From assembly GCF_900103785.1 (NCBI RefSeq), contig NZ_FNHE01000002.1, positions 496,001 to 560,000 of the forward strand: DNA of 64,000 nucleotides, written 5' to 3'. This stretch comes from Geodermatophilus siccatus (GTDB taxonomy: Bacteria; Actinomycetota; Actinomycetes; Mycobacteriales; Geodermatophilaceae). A program made the position numbers and the translations under genes. Positions within the stretch are counted from its first letter, which is position 1. Each line of letters opens with the position of its first letter. The notes beneath the pieces were generated by a model. It was not told the DNA's origin and ran no database searches. It saw only the letters and a list, made by a program, of their open reading frames with translations. Positions 32,107 to 46,254 of the stretch are shown here, one piece after another.

Positions 32107-32948
32107 GCCGGCACCGTCTCCCCGCCGTCCAGGCCGAACAGCCCCAGACAGCGGACGGCGGTCCGGGGGGCCCGCACCAGCCGCAGCTGCACGTCGGCTG
32201 CGCGGAGCACCTGGGCGGCCCGGGCCAGCGCGCGGGCGCCCGCGACGTCCAGGAACCGGAGGTCCGACAGGTCGAGCACGACCTCACCAGGGGTGCCGCG
32301 GGCGACGTCGACGAGCGCGCGGACGAGACCGTCGGCCTGGGTGACGTCGACCTCGCCGTGCAGCGACAGCGCCCGGCCCCGCCCGGACAGGTGGGCGAGG
32401 GGCTCCTCCTCGCCGCAGTGCTGGTCGGGGTGCAGGAGGGTCACCGGTCCGAGGACCTCCGCCCCCAGCGACGCCTCGTACAGGCAGAGCGCGGTCATGG
32501 CGACGCTGCCCATCAGGGCGTCGGCCAGCTGCTCGTAGACGTGCAGCCGTGTCCGGCCGTCGTCCCCGCCGCGGACCAGCGGGGTGACGTCGGCGGCGAC
32601 CCTGAGGCCGGTGCGTCCGCGCGCCAGGGCCGCATCGACCAGGCTCCGGTACGCCGCCACCTGCTCGGCCGGGGAGAGCTGCTCGCCGGAGGCGTACACC
32701 TCGGCGGTGCTGCGCACCTCCAGCTGCCCACTGGCGAGCATCTCGTCCCGGCCCGGCAGCGGTGCCAGGGCCCGCAGCAGCTCCGGTCGCGACGCCCCGA
32801 CGAGCAGCAGGTGCTCGCCGAGCCGTCGTCCCTCGTCGAGGAAGGGCAGGACGGCGGCCCTGAAGTCCGCGGCGTCGACGAACGTCCAGCAGACGTGGTC
32901 GCCGGGGCGCAGACCCATCGGGGCGTCCAGCCTCCGCAGGGCGCTCAC
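32103..32948 (-). CDS. MEDS-domain sensor with C-terminal STAS domain
   Basis: 281 residues from GTG 32948. MEDS domain at residues 10-180 (LRPGDHVCWTFVDAADFRAA, FLDEGRRLGEHLLLVGAS), STAS domain at 195-281 (ALSLHGEVDVTQADGLVRAL, VVLDLSDLRFLDVAGARALA). The phosphorylatable Ser of anti-anti-sigma STAS domains is not in the usual DLSGVxxxDSSG context: the site reads RFLDVAG, with no Ser. This suggests a binding-only switch. MEDS domains are proposed to sense small molecules such as one-carbon compounds. Confidence 0.82.
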   Translation of the reverse strand: MSALRRLDAPMGLRPGDHVCWTFVDAADFRAAVLPFLDEGRRLGEHLLLVGASRPELLRALAPLPGRDEMLASGQLEVRSTAEVYASGEQLSPAEQVAAYRSLVDAALARGRTGLRVAADVTPLVRGGDDGRTRLHVYEQLADALMGSVAMTALCLYEASLGAEVLGPVTLLHPDQHCGEEEPLAHLSGRGRALSLHGEVDVTQADGLVRALVDVARGTPGEVVLDLSDLRFLDVAGARALARAAQVLRAADVQLRLVRAPRTAVRCLGLFGLDGGETVPA

Positions 32949-32955
32949 GTCGGCG

Positions 32956-32961
32956 ACGTTA
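32956..32961 (-). promoter_or_regulatory. leaderless -10 element of the MEDS operon
   Basis: TAACGT on the minus strand, 7 bases before the GTG at 32948, with no Shine-Dalgarno: the pattern of a leaderless transcript. It is an AT-richer spot in otherwise GC-rich DNA. Confidence 0.45.
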
Positions 32962-33139
32962 CCGCCGGGTCCGCTCGTACGGGAGGGGCCGGCCGTCACA
33001 GACCCGGCGCACGGGCCGGGGCGGGAGGTCCGACGCCGGCCCGGCGGGCGCGGACCCGCGGCCGTCGCAGGGGGTGCCCGGCACCGAGGAGACGGGCTAC
33101 CGTCGGAGGGCCTGTGACCCAGCTCACAACGGAGGCACC

Positions 33140-34882
33140 GTGACGACGACCCCGCCCCGTCCGCGCACATCCGGCCGGCCGCGCCCGGCAGCCGAGGACC
33201 GGCTCGCGCCGGAGGATCCCGGCACGCCGGCTCCGGTGGAGGGCGGCGAGCCCGTCGGCCTCCCCTCTCCGCGGGGCATGGCCCGGGGTCTGGTCGCCAC
33301 GTTCACCCAGCCCCGGCCGATGGCGCGGGAGGCCGTCCGGCTCGGGCGGGACACCGTGCGCATCCTCCGGGGCACCGCCGACGTCGCGCCCTCCCCGAAG
33401 GACAAGCGGTTCGCCGACCCCGCCTGGTCTCTGCACCCCGGGTACCGCCGGCTCGCCCAGTCCTACGTGGCGGCCGCGTCGTCGCTGGGCCGCCTGGTGG
33501 AGGACTTCGAGGCCGGCGGCGCCGACTGGCGCGAGGTCGAGCAGGTGCGCTTCGTGCTCAACGCCCTCACCAGCGCCATGGCGCCGACGAACACCCTGCT
33601 GGGCAACCCGGCCGCGCTCAAGCGGGCCTTCGACACCGCCGGGGTCAGCGTCGTCCGCGGGTTCCGGAACATGCTCCACGACCTCGTGCGCAACGGCGGG
33701 CTGCCCCGCCAGGTGGACCGCAGCGCCTTCACCGTGGGCGAGGACCTCGGCATCACCCCGGGCGCCGTCGTCCACCGGGACGAGGTCATCGAGGTGATCC
33801 AGTACACCCCCTCGACGCCGCGCGTCCGGCAACGGCCCCTGGTGATCGTGCCGCCGCCCATCGGGCGCTTCTACTTCCTCGACCTGCGACCGGGGCGCAG
33901 CCTCGTCGAGTACGCGGTGAGCCGGGGCCTGCAGGTCTTCATGATCAGCTGGCGCAACCCGACGAGGGAGCAGTCCGAGTGGGGCCTGGACGAGTACGCG
34001 CAGGGCGTCCTCACGGCCGTCGACGTGGCCCGTGAGGTCACCGGCTCCCCCGACGCCACCACCCTGGGCCTGTGCGCCGGCGGCCAGGTGATGACGACGG
34101 CGCTCAACCACCTCGCCGCCACCGGCGACGACCGGGTGCACGCCGCCGGCTACGCGGTGACCCTGCTCGACTTCTCCAGCCAGGCTCCGCTCGGCGCCTT
34201 CTCCGGCCCGCGGATGCTGGAGGTCGCCCGGCGCAACTCCAGCCGGCGCGGCGTCATCACCGCCCGCCAGATGGGGTCGATGTTCACCTGGATGCGCCCG
34301 GACGACCTGATCTTCAACTACCTGGTGCAGCAGTGGCTCATGGGCGAGGACCCGCCCGCGTTCGACGTCCTCGCCTGGAACGCGGACGGGACGAACCTGC
34401 CCGCTCGGCTGCACGAGCAGTTCCTCGACATCTTCGGCAACAACGCCCTGGTCAAGCCAGGGGCGCTGCGGGTCCTGGGGACGCCGGTCCACCTGAGCCG
34501 GATCACCCTCCCCACGTTCGTCACCGGGGCGCTCACCGACCACATCACCCCCTGGTACGGCTGCTACCGGACCACCCAGCTGCTGTCGGGGCCGAGCACC
34601 TTCGTGCTCAGCTCCAGCGGCCACATCCAGAGCCTGGTCAACCCCCCGGGCAACCCCAGGGCCAAGTACTGGACCGGCGGGGCGCCCGGCCCGGACCCGC
34701 ACGCCTGGCGCGCGGCGGCCGAGGAGCACACCGGCAGCTGGTGGGAACCGTGGTCGGAGTGGGCGATCGAGCGCTCCGGCGACGAGGTGCCCGCACCGGA
34801 GACGCTGGGCAGCGCGCAGCACCCGGTCCTGGAGCCGGCGCCCGGCTCCTACGTCCGGGACCGGGTGCCGGCCCGGGCCTAG
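33140..34882 (+). CDS. phaC: poly(3-hydroxyalkanoate) synthase
   Basis: 580 residues from GTG 33140 (GGAGG 4 bp upstream). The alpha/beta-hydrolase core has the modified lipase box GLCAGG with the catalytic Cys at residue 312, and SGHIQSLVNPPGNPRA carries the catalytic His; the Asp lies in TGALTDHITPW. The N-terminal region (FADPAWSLHPGYRRLAQSYV) is the typical class I/II PhaC_N domain. The length fits class I (about 560-600). It polymerises (R)-3-hydroxyacyl-CoA into PHA granules. It converges on the carboxylase-KASIII-reductase operon and is separated from it by a terminator hairpin. Confidence 0.92.
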   Translation: MTTTPPRPRTSGRPRPAAEDRLAPEDPGTPAPVEGGEPVGLPSPRGMARGLVATFTQPRPMAREAVRLGRDTVRILRGTADVAPSPKDKRFADPAWSLHPGYRRLAQSYVAAASSLGRLVEDFEAGGADWREVEQVRFVLNALTSAMAPTNTLLGNPAALKRAFDTAGVSVVRGFRNMLHDLVRNGGLPRQVDRSAFTVGEDLGITPGAVVHRDEVIEVIQYTPSTPRVRQRPLVIVPPPIGRFYFLDLRPGRSLVEYAVSRGLQVFMISWRNPTREQSEWGLDEYAQGVLTAVDVAREVTGSPDATTLGLCAGGQVMTTALNHLAATGDDRVHAAGYAVTLLDFSSQAPLGAFSGPRMLEVARRNSSRRGVITARQMGSMFTWMRPDDLIFNYLVQQWLMGEDPPAFDVLAWNADGTNLPARLHEQFLDIFGNNALVKPGALRVLGTPVHLSRITLPTFVTGALTDHITPWYGCYRTTQLLSGPSTFVLSSSGHIQSLVNPPGNPRAKYWTGGAPGPDPHAWRAAAEEHTGSWWEPWSEWAIERSGDEVPAPETLGSAQHPVLEPAPGSYVRDRVPARA

Positions 34883-34891
34883 CGGCGGTCA

Positions 34892-34926
34892 GCGCCCCGG
34901 TCCGGCAGCGGGCCGGGCCGGGGCGC
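34892..34926. terminator. bidirectional terminator between phaC and the hydrolase gene
   Basis: A 14-bp stem (outer arms GCGCCCCGG and its complement, one T-G wobble, inner CCGG arms) with a 7-base loop starts 10 bp after the phaC stop and lies 26 bp from the stop of the convergent hydrolase. Confidence 0.8.
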
Positions 34927-34951
34927 CGACCGGCCGCCGCCGGACGCGGTG

Positions 34952-35878
34952 CTAGCGGTGGCGGGGTTCGCGGGCGACGAGGGCCTGCAGCTCCGCGCGC
35001 ATCACCTCGGGGTACTGCAGCGGCACGAAATGGGTGCCCGCCAGCGTGCGGAGCCGGGCGCCGGGCACCGCCTCGGCCGCCGTCCGGACGTCGACCGGGT
35101 CGACCAGGGTGTCGTAGCGGCCGGCCACGAACGTGACCGGGCAGCTCACCCCGGCGACGTCCAGCGGCGCGTGCTCGGCGACGGCCAGGGCCAGGTGCCG
35201 GTACCAGCGCCAGTCGTGCCGCGAGAACTCGTGCAGCACGTGGTACAGCGCGGCCGGGTGGGTGGCCTCCCGCGCGGGCCCGGTGAACCCGGCCGGCGTC
35301 AGCAGCTCGTGCCACGGCGGCAGGCTGGCCACGACCACCGGCAGCAGCGGACCCACGACCGGCAGCAGCCGGCTGCTCAGCCGGCCTGCCGGCGCCCGCA
35401 GCCGCCGCGGCAGGCCGTAGGGGGCGAACATCGCCGAGAAGCTCCCGCCCGGCACGCCGGCGACAGCGAGCAGCGACCGGACGCGCGAGGACTGCTCCAG
35501 CGCCAGCTCGAAGGCCACGTTGACCCCGAGCGACCAGCCGACCACCGTCGCCGACGGCATGTCGAAGGCGTCGAGGACGGCGCGGGCGTCGTCGGCGTGG
35601 TCCTCGACCCGCACCCGGCTGCGGTCGGCCGGCCGCTCGGAGCCGGCCAGACCGCGGTGTGCCCAGGTGACGACCCGGAAGCCGCTGTCCCGCTCGACCA
35701 CCCGGGGCCAGGCCGCCGGCGGCGCGCCCAGACCGTTGCACAGCAGGACCGGGACGCCGTCCCCGCCGTTGGTCCAGGCGCGCAGCCGCGTGCCGTCCGC
35801 GGCCCGCACCGTCGTGTGGCCTCCCTGCAGGGGCCCGCCGCGAGCCTGCGAGTGGCGGGGGGCAGGGAGGTCCTCCAT
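34952..35878 (-). CDS. alpha/beta-fold hydrolase
   Basis: 308 residues. ATG 35878 shares its A with the stop of the KASIII-like gene (TGATG), so it is translationally coupled. The nucleophile elbow is VVGWSLGVN (Gly-x-Ser-x-Gly), the acid is probably Asp in AGRYDTLVDP, and the His lies in LAGTHFVPLQYP. HRGLAGSERPADRS is the usual cap-side loop. Candidate roles from context: PHA depolymerase-like or thioesterase acting on 3-hydroxyacyl products. It is the last gene of the reductase-carboxylase-KASIII operon. Confidence 0.82.
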   Translation of the reverse strand: MEDLPAPRHSQARGGPLQGGHTTVRAADGTRLRAWTNGGDGVPVLLCNGLGAPPAAWPRVVERDSGFRVVTWAHRGLAGSERPADRSRVRVEDHADDARAVLDAFDMPSATVVGWSLGVNVAFELALEQSSRVRSLLAVAGVPGGSFSAMFAPYGLPRRLRAPAGRLSSRLLPVVGPLLPVVVASLPPWHELLTPAGFTGPAREATHPAALYHVLHEFSRHDWRWYRHLALAVAEHAPLDVAGVSCPVTFVAGRYDTLVDPVDVRTAAEAVPGARLRTLAGTHFVPLQYPEVMRAELQALVAREPRHR

Positions 35879-37845
35879 CAGGTGAAGGCCTCCCGCATCC
35901 CCTCCGAGGCCGACCCGGGCTGCGTCTCGTCGGCCGGCGCCGGGGCGGGCATCTCGGCACCGTGCTCGTGCGGCGCGGACGAGCCCTGGACGGCGACCAC
36001 CGCCGGGTCGACCCGCATCACGGCGTACCCGGCCACCGCGCCCGCACCGAACCCCGGCGCGAAGACCCGCACCGGCTCGGTGACCACCCCGTCGCGCACG
36101 GCGTCGTGGATGGCCAGCGGGATGCTCGCCGAGGAGGTGTTGCCGACCTTCTCGATGTTGAAGTAGAGCTGGTCGGCGGTCAGCCCGGCCCGCTCGGCCA
36201 GGCCGATCACCATCGTCTTGTTCGCCTGGTGCGGCACGATCAGGTCGATGGCGTCCATCAGCGACCCGTCCCGGCCGTCCGGGGCGGGCAGCTGCCCCAG
36301 CTCGTCGATCATCTGCGAGAGGTAGCGGCCCGCCAGCGCCTTCACCTGCGGGCCGAACACCGTGATGTTGTTGTCGAACTCGGGGTTCGGCCAGAGGATC
36401 GAGTTCACCTCGCTGGCCGGGCCGCTGGCGTAGGTCTTCATGTAGTCGATGTCGCCCTCGGTCCCCTCGGGGGCCGGGCCGACGACCAGCGCCGCCGCGC
36501 CGTCGCCGAAGATCATCCGCGACGTGCGGACGTTGCCGATCTTGTCGGAGAACTTCTCGACGCAGACGACGAGGACCGGCCGCTCGACCTCCTGCAGCAT
36601 CCGCACGGCGTCGGCGACGCCGTAGGGCATGCCCGCGCAGGCGGCGATGATGTCGTAGGCCGCGTACACCTGGTGCATCCCGAGCTGGCCGCAGAGGTAG
36701 GTGGCCAGGGACGGGATGAGCCGGGAGCTGGTGCAGGTGCAGACCAGCACGGCGCCGATCTCCTCCGGCTGCCGCCCCGCCTTGTCCAGTGCGGCCTCGG
36801 CGGCCTCGAGGGCGAGGTCCTCCAGCGGGAGCGAGCTGTACTCGCGCTGCTCGATGCCGGTCTTGGACGAGATCTCGTCGGCGCTCATCGGCGACCAGTT
36901 GTAGGCGGTGTTGCGGATCAGGTCGTCGTTGCTGCACACCTGGTCGCCGTGCACCGCGGCCAGCGCCTCGATCCGCGGCTGCACTGAGAAGCGCTGCCGC
37001 ACGTCGAGCTCGGGGTAGGGCCGCACCGGCGGCCGCGACTCCCGGGGTCCGGCGACGTGCCGGGGCTCGGCACCCGCGCGCAGCCGGCGCAGGAAGGCCC
37101 GCACCTCCTTGTCCCGCGGGTGGAAGGCGACCACGTAGTCGTCGTCCTTCAGGTCGTCGGCCCGGGCCAGCTCCATCTTCGACCGGTCCCAGGGGTACTG
37201 GTTGTGCAGCACCATCGCCCAGCGGTGCAGCGCCTCGAGCTCCGGCACGTCCTCGGAGACGTCGAGGATGTCGGTGTAGTCGTAGACCGGGTAGTCCGGG
37301 TCGTAGTCCGGCAGCCGGAAGGTCAGCGCGCCCGGCTGCTCCAGGAACTCCGCGACCGTCGGCTTGACCGCCGGCAGCGTCGAGGCGTGGTGCTTCCGGT
37401 GGCCGTAGACGTCGAACAGGATGTCGAAGATCCGGTCCTCGCAGCCCTCGTCCCACCGCGACGGCAGCTGCGGGTAGGCCTCCTCCACCGCGGCGATCTT
37501 GGTCTCGCCGTCCTCCCAGGGCTCCAGCACCGGGAGGAACACGTCCGAGCGCGACCGGGGGACGTCGGCCCAGCGGGTGGGCCGCTTGTCGTACATGGTG
37601 ATCGAGAAGCGGTTGGCCCAGAACAGGTTCAGGGCCATGTCCCGCATCAGGTCGTACCGGGTGGCGTAGGCCCCGGTGCGCACCCGCTCGAGGATCTCGG
37701 TGCCGCTGGGGGCCTTGGTCTCGAAGTCCCGGCGGATGACGCTGTCGAGTTGTTCGAGCGTCTCCACGGTGGAGAAGTCCAGCTCGGGCATGATGTTCGA
37801 CGGGAACACCATGCGGCCGTGCCGGTTCAGGACGAACGCGTTCAC
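35878..37845 (-). CDS. KASIII-like condensing enzyme with a long unknown N-terminal domain
   Basis: 655 residues. Residues about 300-630 are a thiolase-fold FabH-type synthase: YDIIAACAGMPYGVADAV holds the catalytic Cys, VPHQANKTMVIGLAERAG the His and KVGNTSSASIPLAI the Asn. Residues 1 to about 260 form a domain I do not recognise: acidic, Trp/Tyr-rich (ALNLFWANRFSITMYDKRP, FDILFDVYGHRKHHASTL), with no membrane segment. Typical FabH is about 330 residues. In a malonyl-CoA-producing operon the enzyme may condense acetyl-CoA with malonyl-CoA to acetoacetyl-CoA, as NphT7 does, feeding PhaB/PhaC. It lies 25 bp after the carboxylase. Confidence 0.8.
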   Translation of the reverse strand: MNAFVLNRHGRMVFPSNIMPELDFSTVETLEQLDSVIRRDFETKAPSGTEILERVRTGAYATRYDLMRDMALNLFWANRFSITMYDKRPTRWADVPRSRSDVFLPVLEPWEDGETKIAAVEEAYPQLPSRWDEGCEDRIFDILFDVYGHRKHHASTLPAVKPTVAEFLEQPGALTFRLPDYDPDYPVYDYTDILDVSEDVPELEALHRWAMVLHNQYPWDRSKMELARADDLKDDDYVVAFHPRDKEVRAFLRRLRAGAEPRHVAGPRESRPPVRPYPELDVRQRFSVQPRIEALAAVHGDQVCSNDDLIRNTAYNWSPMSADEISSKTGIEQREYSSLPLEDLALEAAEAALDKAGRQPEEIGAVLVCTCTSSRLIPSLATYLCGQLGMHQVYAAYDIIAACAGMPYGVADAVRMLQEVERPVLVVCVEKFSDKIGNVRTSRMIFGDGAAALVVGPAPEGTEGDIDYMKTYASGPASEVNSILWPNPEFDNNITVFGPQVKALAGRYLSQMIDELGQLPAPDGRDGSLMDAIDLIVPHQANKTMVIGLAERAGLTADQLYFNIEKVGNTSSASIPLAIHDAVRDGVVTEPVRVFAPGFGAGAVAGYAVMRVDPAVVAVQGSSAPHEHGAEMPAPAPADETQPGSASEGMREAFT

Positions 37846-37870
37846 GGGAGTCCTCTCTGTGTCGGGCGGT

Positions 37871-43360
<5,490 letters not shown>

Positions 43361-43439
43361 CCGGACACCTCTCCCTGGTCGGTGGTGCTGGTGGTGGTGG
43401 TGGTTGGAAGGCGAGCCCTGCCGCTGGACGTCCGTGCGG

Positions 43440-44255
43440 CTACATGTCCAGGCCGCCGTTGACCCCCCAGACCTGCCCGGTGATGTAGCCGGAGGCGTCG
43501 GCGGCGAGGAAGTGCACGACGCGGGCGACCTCCTCGGGCTCGCCCAGCCGGCCGATCGGGGTCTTGGCCCTGAGCTGGTCGAGGACCTTGTCCGGCACCG
43601 TCCCGAGCATCTCGGTGGCGGTGTAGCCGGGCGTGACGGCGTTGACCGTGATGCCCAGGCCGTCGGCCTTGCCGGAGCGCTGCACCTGGTGCGCGGCCTC
43701 GCGGGCCAGCGTCTTGGTCAGGCCCAGCAGCCCGGCCTTGGCCGAGGCGTAGTTGGACTGGCCGATGCCGCCCATCTCGCCGATGACCGAGGAGATCATG
43801 ACGATCCGCCCGGTGCCGCGCTCCAGCATGTGCTTGAGCGCGGCCTGGGACAGGTAGAAGGCGCCGGACAGGTTGACGTCGATGACCCGGCGCCAGTCGT
43901 CGTCGGTCATCTTCAGCACGGTCCGGTCGGCGGTGATGCCGGCGTTGTTGACCAGGATGTCGAGGCGACCGTGCTGCTCGATGACCTCGGCGACGGTGCG
44001 CCGGCAGTCGTCGGGATTGGCGATGTCGCCCTTGTGCACGGAGAAGCCCTGGTCGGGGAAGTCGTCGCAGAACTGCTTGCGGAACCGCTCGGCGGCCTCG
44101 TCGTTGCCGCTGTAGCCGGCGGCGACGTCGGCACCCTGGGCGGCCATGCTGCGGCAGATCGCCGCGCCTATCCCCCGGGTGCCGCCCGTCACGAACGCCA
44201 CCCGGCCGGAGAGCTTGTCGCCCGTCCTGCTGGTCCGTTCCTGGGTCGCTGTCAC
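43440..44255 (-). CDS. 3-oxoacyl-CoA/ACP reductase (FabG/PhaB-like)
   Basis: 271 residues from GTG 44255 (AGGAGGAG upstream), ending with TAG. SDR fold: TGGTRGIGAAI (NADPH loop), NNAG, ISSVIGEMGGIGQSNYASAK (Ser-Tyr-Lys triad), VTPGYTATEM, GYITGQVWGVNGGLDM. GMGGxGQxNYxxxK with VNPGYxxT and the C-terminal GLDM ending are characteristic of acetoacetyl-CoA reductases (PhaB). It reduces 3-ketoacyl thioesters to the (R)-3-hydroxyacyl form, the substrate of PhaC. First gene of a four-gene operon that also makes malonyl-CoA and a KASIII-like enzyme. Confidence 0.9.
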   Translation of the reverse strand: MTATQERTSRTGDKLSGRVAFVTGGTRGIGAAICRSMAAQGADVAAGYSGNDEAAERFRKQFCDDFPDQGFSVHKGDIANPDDCRRTVAEVIEQHGRLDILVNNAGITADRTVLKMTDDDWRRVIDVNLSGAFYLSQAALKHMLERGTGRIVMISSVIGEMGGIGQSNYASAKAGLLGLTKTLAREAAHQVQRSGKADGLGITVNAVTPGYTATEMLGTVPDKVLDQLRAKTPIGRLGEPEEVARVVHFLAADASGYITGQVWGVNGGLDM

Positions 44256-44558
44256 CGGCTCCTCCTGCGGCTCGGGCGCGTGCGCCTCGTTCCTTGGGCC
44301 GGAGCCGATGGGCTGGTGACGCCGTCGGCTCCGGCAGCGGGTACGGGCAGCATGGTGCCGAGCGGGCGGTACGGCAAGACAGGGCCCGGCTCCCTCCTGC
44401 GACGACACGGCGCGCCGTCGCACAGGCCGTTGCGTGAGTCCGACACGCGCGGTCGCCGACGCGCGGGCTGCCCGCCCGGACCCCCACCCTCGAGTCGTGG
44501 CCGTGCGCGAGGAACGGGAGAGTGGCCGGCGCTCCCGCCCCCGACGGACAGGAACGCC
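44256..44558. other. intergenic region, divergent promoters
   Basis: 303 bp between the reductase gene (minus) and the secreted protein gene (plus). It should hold the promoter of the 9-kb carboxylase operon. I see no gene and no convincing -10/-35 pair or operator; a short AT-richer GTACGGCAAGACA lies near 44371. Confidence 0.4.
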
Positions 44559-45107
44559 ATGAGGACACCGACCCGCCGCACCGTGACCACCGCCGCCGCA
44601 GGGCTGACCGGCCTGTGCGCCGCCGTCCTGGTGCCGGCGGTCGCCGCCCCCCAGGCCGCCGCCCACCCCGGCCCGGAGCCGCACGGGTGGGTCGAGACGG
44701 CGTGGCTGACCGGGTACAGCCTGGAGGACAACTCGCCCGCCGGGACCCGTGCCACCTCCTCCGGCCGCAAGGCCGGCGGCACGGGGACCCACGACGACCC
44801 GATCACGCTCGCCGTGGGCTACGCGGGGGGCGACGAGTTCCCCGTCGGGACGGTCTTCTACGTCCCGCTGGTCCGCGCGTACTTCGTGGTGGAGGACCGC
44901 TGCGGCGGCTGCTCGGACTGGACGCCCGAGGCCGACTACACCATCGACCTGTGGGTCGGCAGCGACCCGGACTCCTCCTGCATGTACGCCATCACCGGGG
45001 CGCACACCGTCGTCCGCGACGCCGGCCCGGGCTGGGCCGTGGAGTACCGGCCGTACGAGCTCGGCTCGGACTGCAGCACCTTCGGCGAGACCCCGAGGGC
45101 GGCCTGA
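44559..45107 (+). CDS. secreted beta-barrel protein (3D/expansin-like)
   Basis: 182 residues from ATG 44559. The N-terminus has a twin Arg followed by a hydrophobic stretch and AVAAPQAAAHP, a likely Tat or Sec signal peptide cleaved after AHA/AAA. The mature part has the blocks GYSLEDNSPAGTRATSSG, GGTGTHDDPITLAVGYAGG, FYVPLVRAYFVVEDRCGGCS and an invariant-looking set of four Cys. This pattern resembles six-stranded barrel proteins (3D/expansin-like) that bind or cleave glycans. The catalytic role is unknown. It is divergent from the carboxylase operon. Confidence 0.6.
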   Translation: MRTPTRRTVTTAAAGLTGLCAAVLVPAVAAPQAAAHPGPEPHGWVETAWLTGYSLEDNSPAGTRATSSGRKAGGTGTHDDPITLAVGYAGGDEFPVGTVFYVPLVRAYFVVEDRCGGCSDWTPEADYTIDLWVGSDPDSSCMYAITGAHTVVRDAGPGWAVEYRPYELGSDCSTFGETPRAA

Positions 45108-45168
45108 GCGGACCTGCGGCACCGGCGACGGGTCAGTACGGTCGGCGCACGTCCCGACGGAGGTGCCC

Positions 45169-46254
45169 GTGCCCGACCAGCCCGCTCCCCCGCCGGGCTG
45201 GTCGCTGCGGGCCCTCGGCGCCGCCAACCGCGTCAAGACGCAGCTCGACCGGGTGCTCTCCGAGCGCGCCCGCGCCCGCGGTTGGACGACGGCCGCGCTC
45301 GGCTACCCCGGCTACGCCGCGCAGGGCCGGGCGCGGGTGCGCGGGCGGCTGCTGCTGGCCCCGCCGGGCAGCGACCCGAACGCCCGCCTCGACATCCCGG
45401 GGTGGCGCCGGCTGCTGACCCTCGAGCAGCCGCACGGCGAGGTCGACGTGACCCTCGACGGCGTGCGGGTCCGTGCCCGCGCCGACGGGGCAGGCGTGGT
45501 CGACCTCGTCGTCCCCGCCGAGCTGCCGCCCGGGCGCGCGGCGGCGCTGCTGCACCCGGAGGGCCGCCCGCCGGTGCCCGCACCGCTGCACGTCGCCGCC
45601 CCGGACGCCACGCGCGGCGTCGTCTGCGACATCGACGACACCGTCTGGATCACCGGCATCCGCCACCCGCTGCGCGCCGCCTGGCGCACCTTCGCGGGCA
45701 ACGGCGCGACCCGCCGTCCGGTCGCCGGCATGGCCGCGCTGCTCACCCGGCTGACCGCGGCCGAGGCCTGCGCGCCGGTCGTCTACGTGAGCAACGGGCC
45801 GTGGAACCTGGCCGGTCCGATCTCCGCCTTCCTCGAGCGGCACGGCTTCCCCGCCGGGGCGCTGCTGCTGACCGACTGGGGCATCAGCCCGCGCGCCTGG
45901 TTCCGCAGCGGCCGGGCGCACAAGCGGGCCTCGCTCGAGCGGCTGGCGAGCGACCTGCCCGGCGTGCGGTGGGTCCTCGTCGGCGACGACGGCGAGCACG
46001 ACCCGGAGGTCTACCGCGACTTCGCCCGGTCGCACCCGGAGCACGTCGCCGCGATCGCACTGCGCACCGTCGCCCCGATCGGCACGACCCCGCCGGAGAC
46101 CGAGGAGCGGGTCGGCACCGTCCCGGTCGTCCGCGCCGGCGACGGCCGGGCGCTCGCCGACCTGCTCGACCGTGCCGGGGTGCTCGCCGCACCCGCCCTC
46201 GGGGGGGTAGGCGGGCCGGTCAGGCGGGACGGACGACGAGCGGCAGACGGGTGA
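45169..46254 (+). CDS. App1-type phosphatidate phosphatase (DUF2183)
   Basis: 361 residues from GTG 45169 (GGAGG 5 bp upstream). CDIDDTVWITGI is the HAD-like DxDxT catalytic motif of the App1 family, followed by VVYVSNGPWN and a later WVLVGDDGEHDPEVY, the motif set that defines DUF2183 phosphatases. App1 enzymes dephosphorylate phosphatidate or related lipids. The first ~150 residues are a separate, less conserved N-terminal domain that this family also has. It overlaps its convergent neighbour (P450) by 35 bp at the 3' ends. Confidence 0.85.
   Translation: MPDQPAPPPGWSLRALGAANRVKTQLDRVLSERARARGWTTAALGYPGYAAQGRARVRGRLLLAPPGSDPNARLDIPGWRRLLTLEQPHGEVDVTLDGVRVRARADGAGVVDLVVPAELPPGRAAALLHPEGRPPVPAPLHVAAPDATRGVVCDIDDTVWITGIRHPLRAAWRTFAGNGATRRPVAGMAALLTRLTAAEACAPVVYVSNGPWNLAGPISAFLERHGFPAGALLLTDWGISPRAWFRSGRAHKRASLERLASDLPGVRWVLVGDDGEHDPEVYRDFARSHPEHVAAIALRTVAPIGTTPPETEERVGTVPVVRAGDGRALADLLDRAGVLAAPALGGVGGPVRRDGRRAADG

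Noticed and set aside
43385..43410. Simple GGT repeat as a regulatory microsatellite
   Set aside because: A short, imperfect run of GGT/GCT units just upstream of the carboxylase start; too few perfect units to claim phase variation.
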